The position numbers and the translations under genes are program-made. Below, one piece after another: positions 61,915-64,000 of a stretch of 64,000 nucleotides of DNA. The stretch is from Pyropia yezoensis (Eukaryota; Rhodophyta; Bangiophyceae; Bangiales; Bangiaceae), in contig CM020618.1 in assembly GCA_009829735.1 (NCBI GenBank), positions 39,098,894 to 39,162,893 on the forward strand. The letters run 5' to 3'. The notes under the pieces are model-generated. The model was not told the origin of the DNA. It worked only from the letters and a program-made list of their open reading frames with translations, and made no database searches. Numbering within the stretch: position 1 is the stretch's first letter; each line of letters starts with the position of its first letter.

Positions 61915-64000
61915 GACCCCGCGGTTCCATATCGACTACCGTAAGCTCAACGAGAGCACGGTGAAGGACAGTTATCCCCTACCTAGGATGGACGACTGTC
62001 TGGACTCTCTGGGGGAGGCGAACGTGTTCTCTACCCTGGACTGAAACGCGGGGTACTGGCGAATTCCCATTGCCCCGGAAGACAGACATAAAACTACCTT
62101 TACCTGTCACTGTGGTACCTACCAGTGCAAGCGACTACCGTTTGGACTGTGCAACGCGCCGGCAACTTTCCAGCGCGCTATGGACATGATTCTGGCCGCA
62201 GTACGGTGGCAGATCTGTCTCGTGTACCTAGACGATATCATTGTGTTCTCCCGAAGTCCGGAGGAACACATCGGCCATCTTGACCAGGTGTTCAAGCTAC
62301 TTGCTGACGCCGGTGTGTCACTGATGGCGAGGAAGTGCCACCTCTTCACTCAGGAGGTGGAATACTTGGGAGATGTTGGCCGTCCGGGGCGCCTCAGTGT
62401 CAACGAGAAGAACTTGAGGGCCATCCGTAAGGCTCAGTACCCCCGGACTCAGACCCAGATGAGGAGCTTCCTCGGGATGTGTAACGTGTACCGACGTTTC
62501 ACCAAGGGCTTCGCCAAGGTGGCGAAGCCGCTGAATGAGCTATTTAGCTCAACGCTACCGAAGAACCTGCCTCCCCCAAGTCGGGTGGAGCAGGAATCCT
62601 TTGAGACTCTTCGGGACCTTCTGCTGAAGCCCCCTATCCTGGCTATTCCCAGGTTGGGAGGCTATTACATCCTGGATGTGGACGCTTGCTACGACCAACT
62701 TGGTTGTGTGTTGCTTCAGCAGCAGCCGGACAAGGAGTACTTGCCGGTGGGATACTTCAGCAAGGGGCTGAACTCGGCCGAGAAGAACTACGGAGTCACC
62801 CAGTTGGAAGGACTCGCAGTGGTGTGGGCGGTGACGTCACTTCGTCACTACATAGAGGGTGAGAAGTTCCTCATCCGCTGTGACCACCGCGCGTTGCAGT
62901 TCGTCTTTAAGATGGACTGTACGAATACTCGTCTCAACCGATGGAGGGTGCGACTGGCACCCTTCAACTTTGATATTGAGTACCGACCTGGCAGGCAACA
63001 TGCCCTTGCCGACGGCCTTTCTCGGGTACCTACCGGGGGGCTGGACACTAACCCAGTCGATGAGGACATCCCCATCGTGGGGGTAGTCACGCGCTCGGGT
63101 CAGGCGTTGAACCCCGAGGCGCCAGGGAACAAGAAGTACTTGCCCCTGTCCCTGGACGAGGTGGTGAAGGCCCAGGCCGAGGATCCCTTCTGCAAGTCAC
63201 AGAGGGATACGCTGGATACGGTGGCGGAGACGCGGTTCTTTCTCGGAGACGATGGCCTCCTCATGAGGAGGGGGGTATTCCAGGGGACCGAACAACTTGT
63301 CGTCCCCGCATCCCTCAAGGACAGTATCCTTGAGAAGGAGCATAACGCTCCCACGGGTGGACACCTGGGGTCTAGTAAACTGTACCAGACCCTGAGGACC
63401 AGGTACTACTGGCCGTTCATGGTGGTGGACATCTACAGTTGGGTGGCTGCCTGCACAAGTTCTGCACAGAACCGTCTGATGAAACAGCGGCCTACTACGG
63501 CTATGCTATTGTTCCCGGCCAAGGAGCTCTTTGCCGCGTTGGCAATGGACATCCTTGGGCCCCTGCCAGTGACCGAGGAGGGCAACCAGTACCTCCTGAT
63601 CATCTGTGACAGATTCAAGAAACTTACGCGAGCGATCCCACTGGCAGAGATCACGGCCATGTCGGTCGTGTCCGCCTTCCTAGAGCACTGGAATGTCGCG
63701 TATGGCATCCCGGATAGTACACTATCGGACAATGGACCGCAATTTGCGTATGTACTGTTTCAGGGAGTGCTGGATATGTTGGGCGTTCAGACAAACTATG
63801 CCACCCCCTACCACCCACAAACTAATGGGCAGGTGGAGCGCTTCAACAAAACTATTGTTCGGCAGCTGCGCCACTATGTGAGTGAGCATGTGAAAACGTG
63901 GGACCAATACATTTCTATTCTTACCACTGCCTACAATTCGCGGGTTCACTCATCTACCGGGGAAGTACCCCTCGCTTTTGTGACCCCCCGTCGCGTGCGG
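61890..64000 (+). pseudogene. pol: RT, RNase H and integrase, Ty3 copy 2 (partial at window end)
   Basis: Frame from ..IVPKVYKTPRFHIDYRKLN through FSTLD, TGA (62042-62044), NAGYWRIPIAPEDRH, LPFGLCNAPATFQRAMD, YLDDIIVFS. RNase H is complete (ILDVDACYDQLGCVLLQQQ, YFSKGLNSAEKNYGVTQLEG, CDHRALQF, HALADGLSR), and integrase has the D (AMDILGPLP), D (SDNGPQF) and E (NGQVERFNK) residues. The integrase zinc region has the same AACTSSA lacking one cysteine. Apart from TGA the frame appears open to the end of the window, before the chromodomain. Confidence 0.88.

Larger units (their letters stand above)
58125..64000 (+). mobile_element. Ty3/gypsy chromovirus, copy 2 (plus strand, runs off the window)
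   Basis: Inverted copy of the element at 40166-46533. It has the LTR, PBS, gag, protease, RT, complete RNase H and integrase up to the window end. It retains the two segments deleted in copy 1 and an intact CCHC knuckle, but shares the gag TAG and RT TGA and has its own 4-base insertion (GGTC) in the protease-RT linker near 61888. Confidence 0.93.

Overview
This is nuclear DNA from a eukaryote. It carries RNA polymerase I subunit RPA12 with clear GT-AG introns, RNase P/MRP subunit POP5, tubulin cofactor D, an intron-containing SNF1/CIPK-like kinase and an eEF3 fragment. It also has chromodomain Ty3/gypsy elements and PIF/Harbinger and pogo remnants. Very high GC with long G/C homopolymers, compact housekeeping genes, eEF3 and Crinkler/RHS-like P-loop plus nuclease proteins suggest a unicellular lineage such as a zoosporic fungus or another GC-rich protist. 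The sequence alone does not settle the lineage, and the standard code fits the host genes.

Layout. Positions 1-16.8 kb form a gene-dense arm: a class I SAM methyltransferase, two P-loop NTPase/PD-(D/E)XK-like paralogues, TBCD, RPA12, POP5 and the kinase. RPA12 and POP5 diverge from one short intergenic region; TBCD/RPA12 and POP5/kinase converge. Positions 16.8-20.5 kb are GC-rich with no gene I can support. At 20.5-21.9 kb an eEF3-like C-terminus ends abruptly in a tandem array whose core is the palindrome CCGTAGTACTACGG.

Positions 22.4-26.8 kb hold the most unusual unit: a 1125-residue protein with a DPPY-type (prokaryote-style, beta-class) DNA methyltransferase domain, followed through a 4-base ATGA stop/start overlap by a SET-domain protein. 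The palindrome array lies upstream and one isolated perfect palindrome lies downstream (27563), so the pair is bracketed by the same 14-mer.

Positions 26.8-34.5 kb are mostly non-coding, with several tandem repeats, a 30-bp-arm hairpin and a poly-C tract region with degenerate repeats. From 34.5 kb to the end is a transposon island: a zinc-finger protein interrupted by TAG; an LTR element with a 312-bp LTR and gag only; and a Ty3/gypsy chromovirus on the minus strand (46.5 to 40.2 kb) with an inverted near-copy on the plus strand (58.1 kb onward). The ~11.6 kb between the two copies holds remnants of Harbinger (Myb-like and transposase), pogo/Tigger and one unclassified transposase-like element. 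The two Ty3 copies share the same in-frame stop codons and the same stop/start overlaps, so these features predate their duplication.
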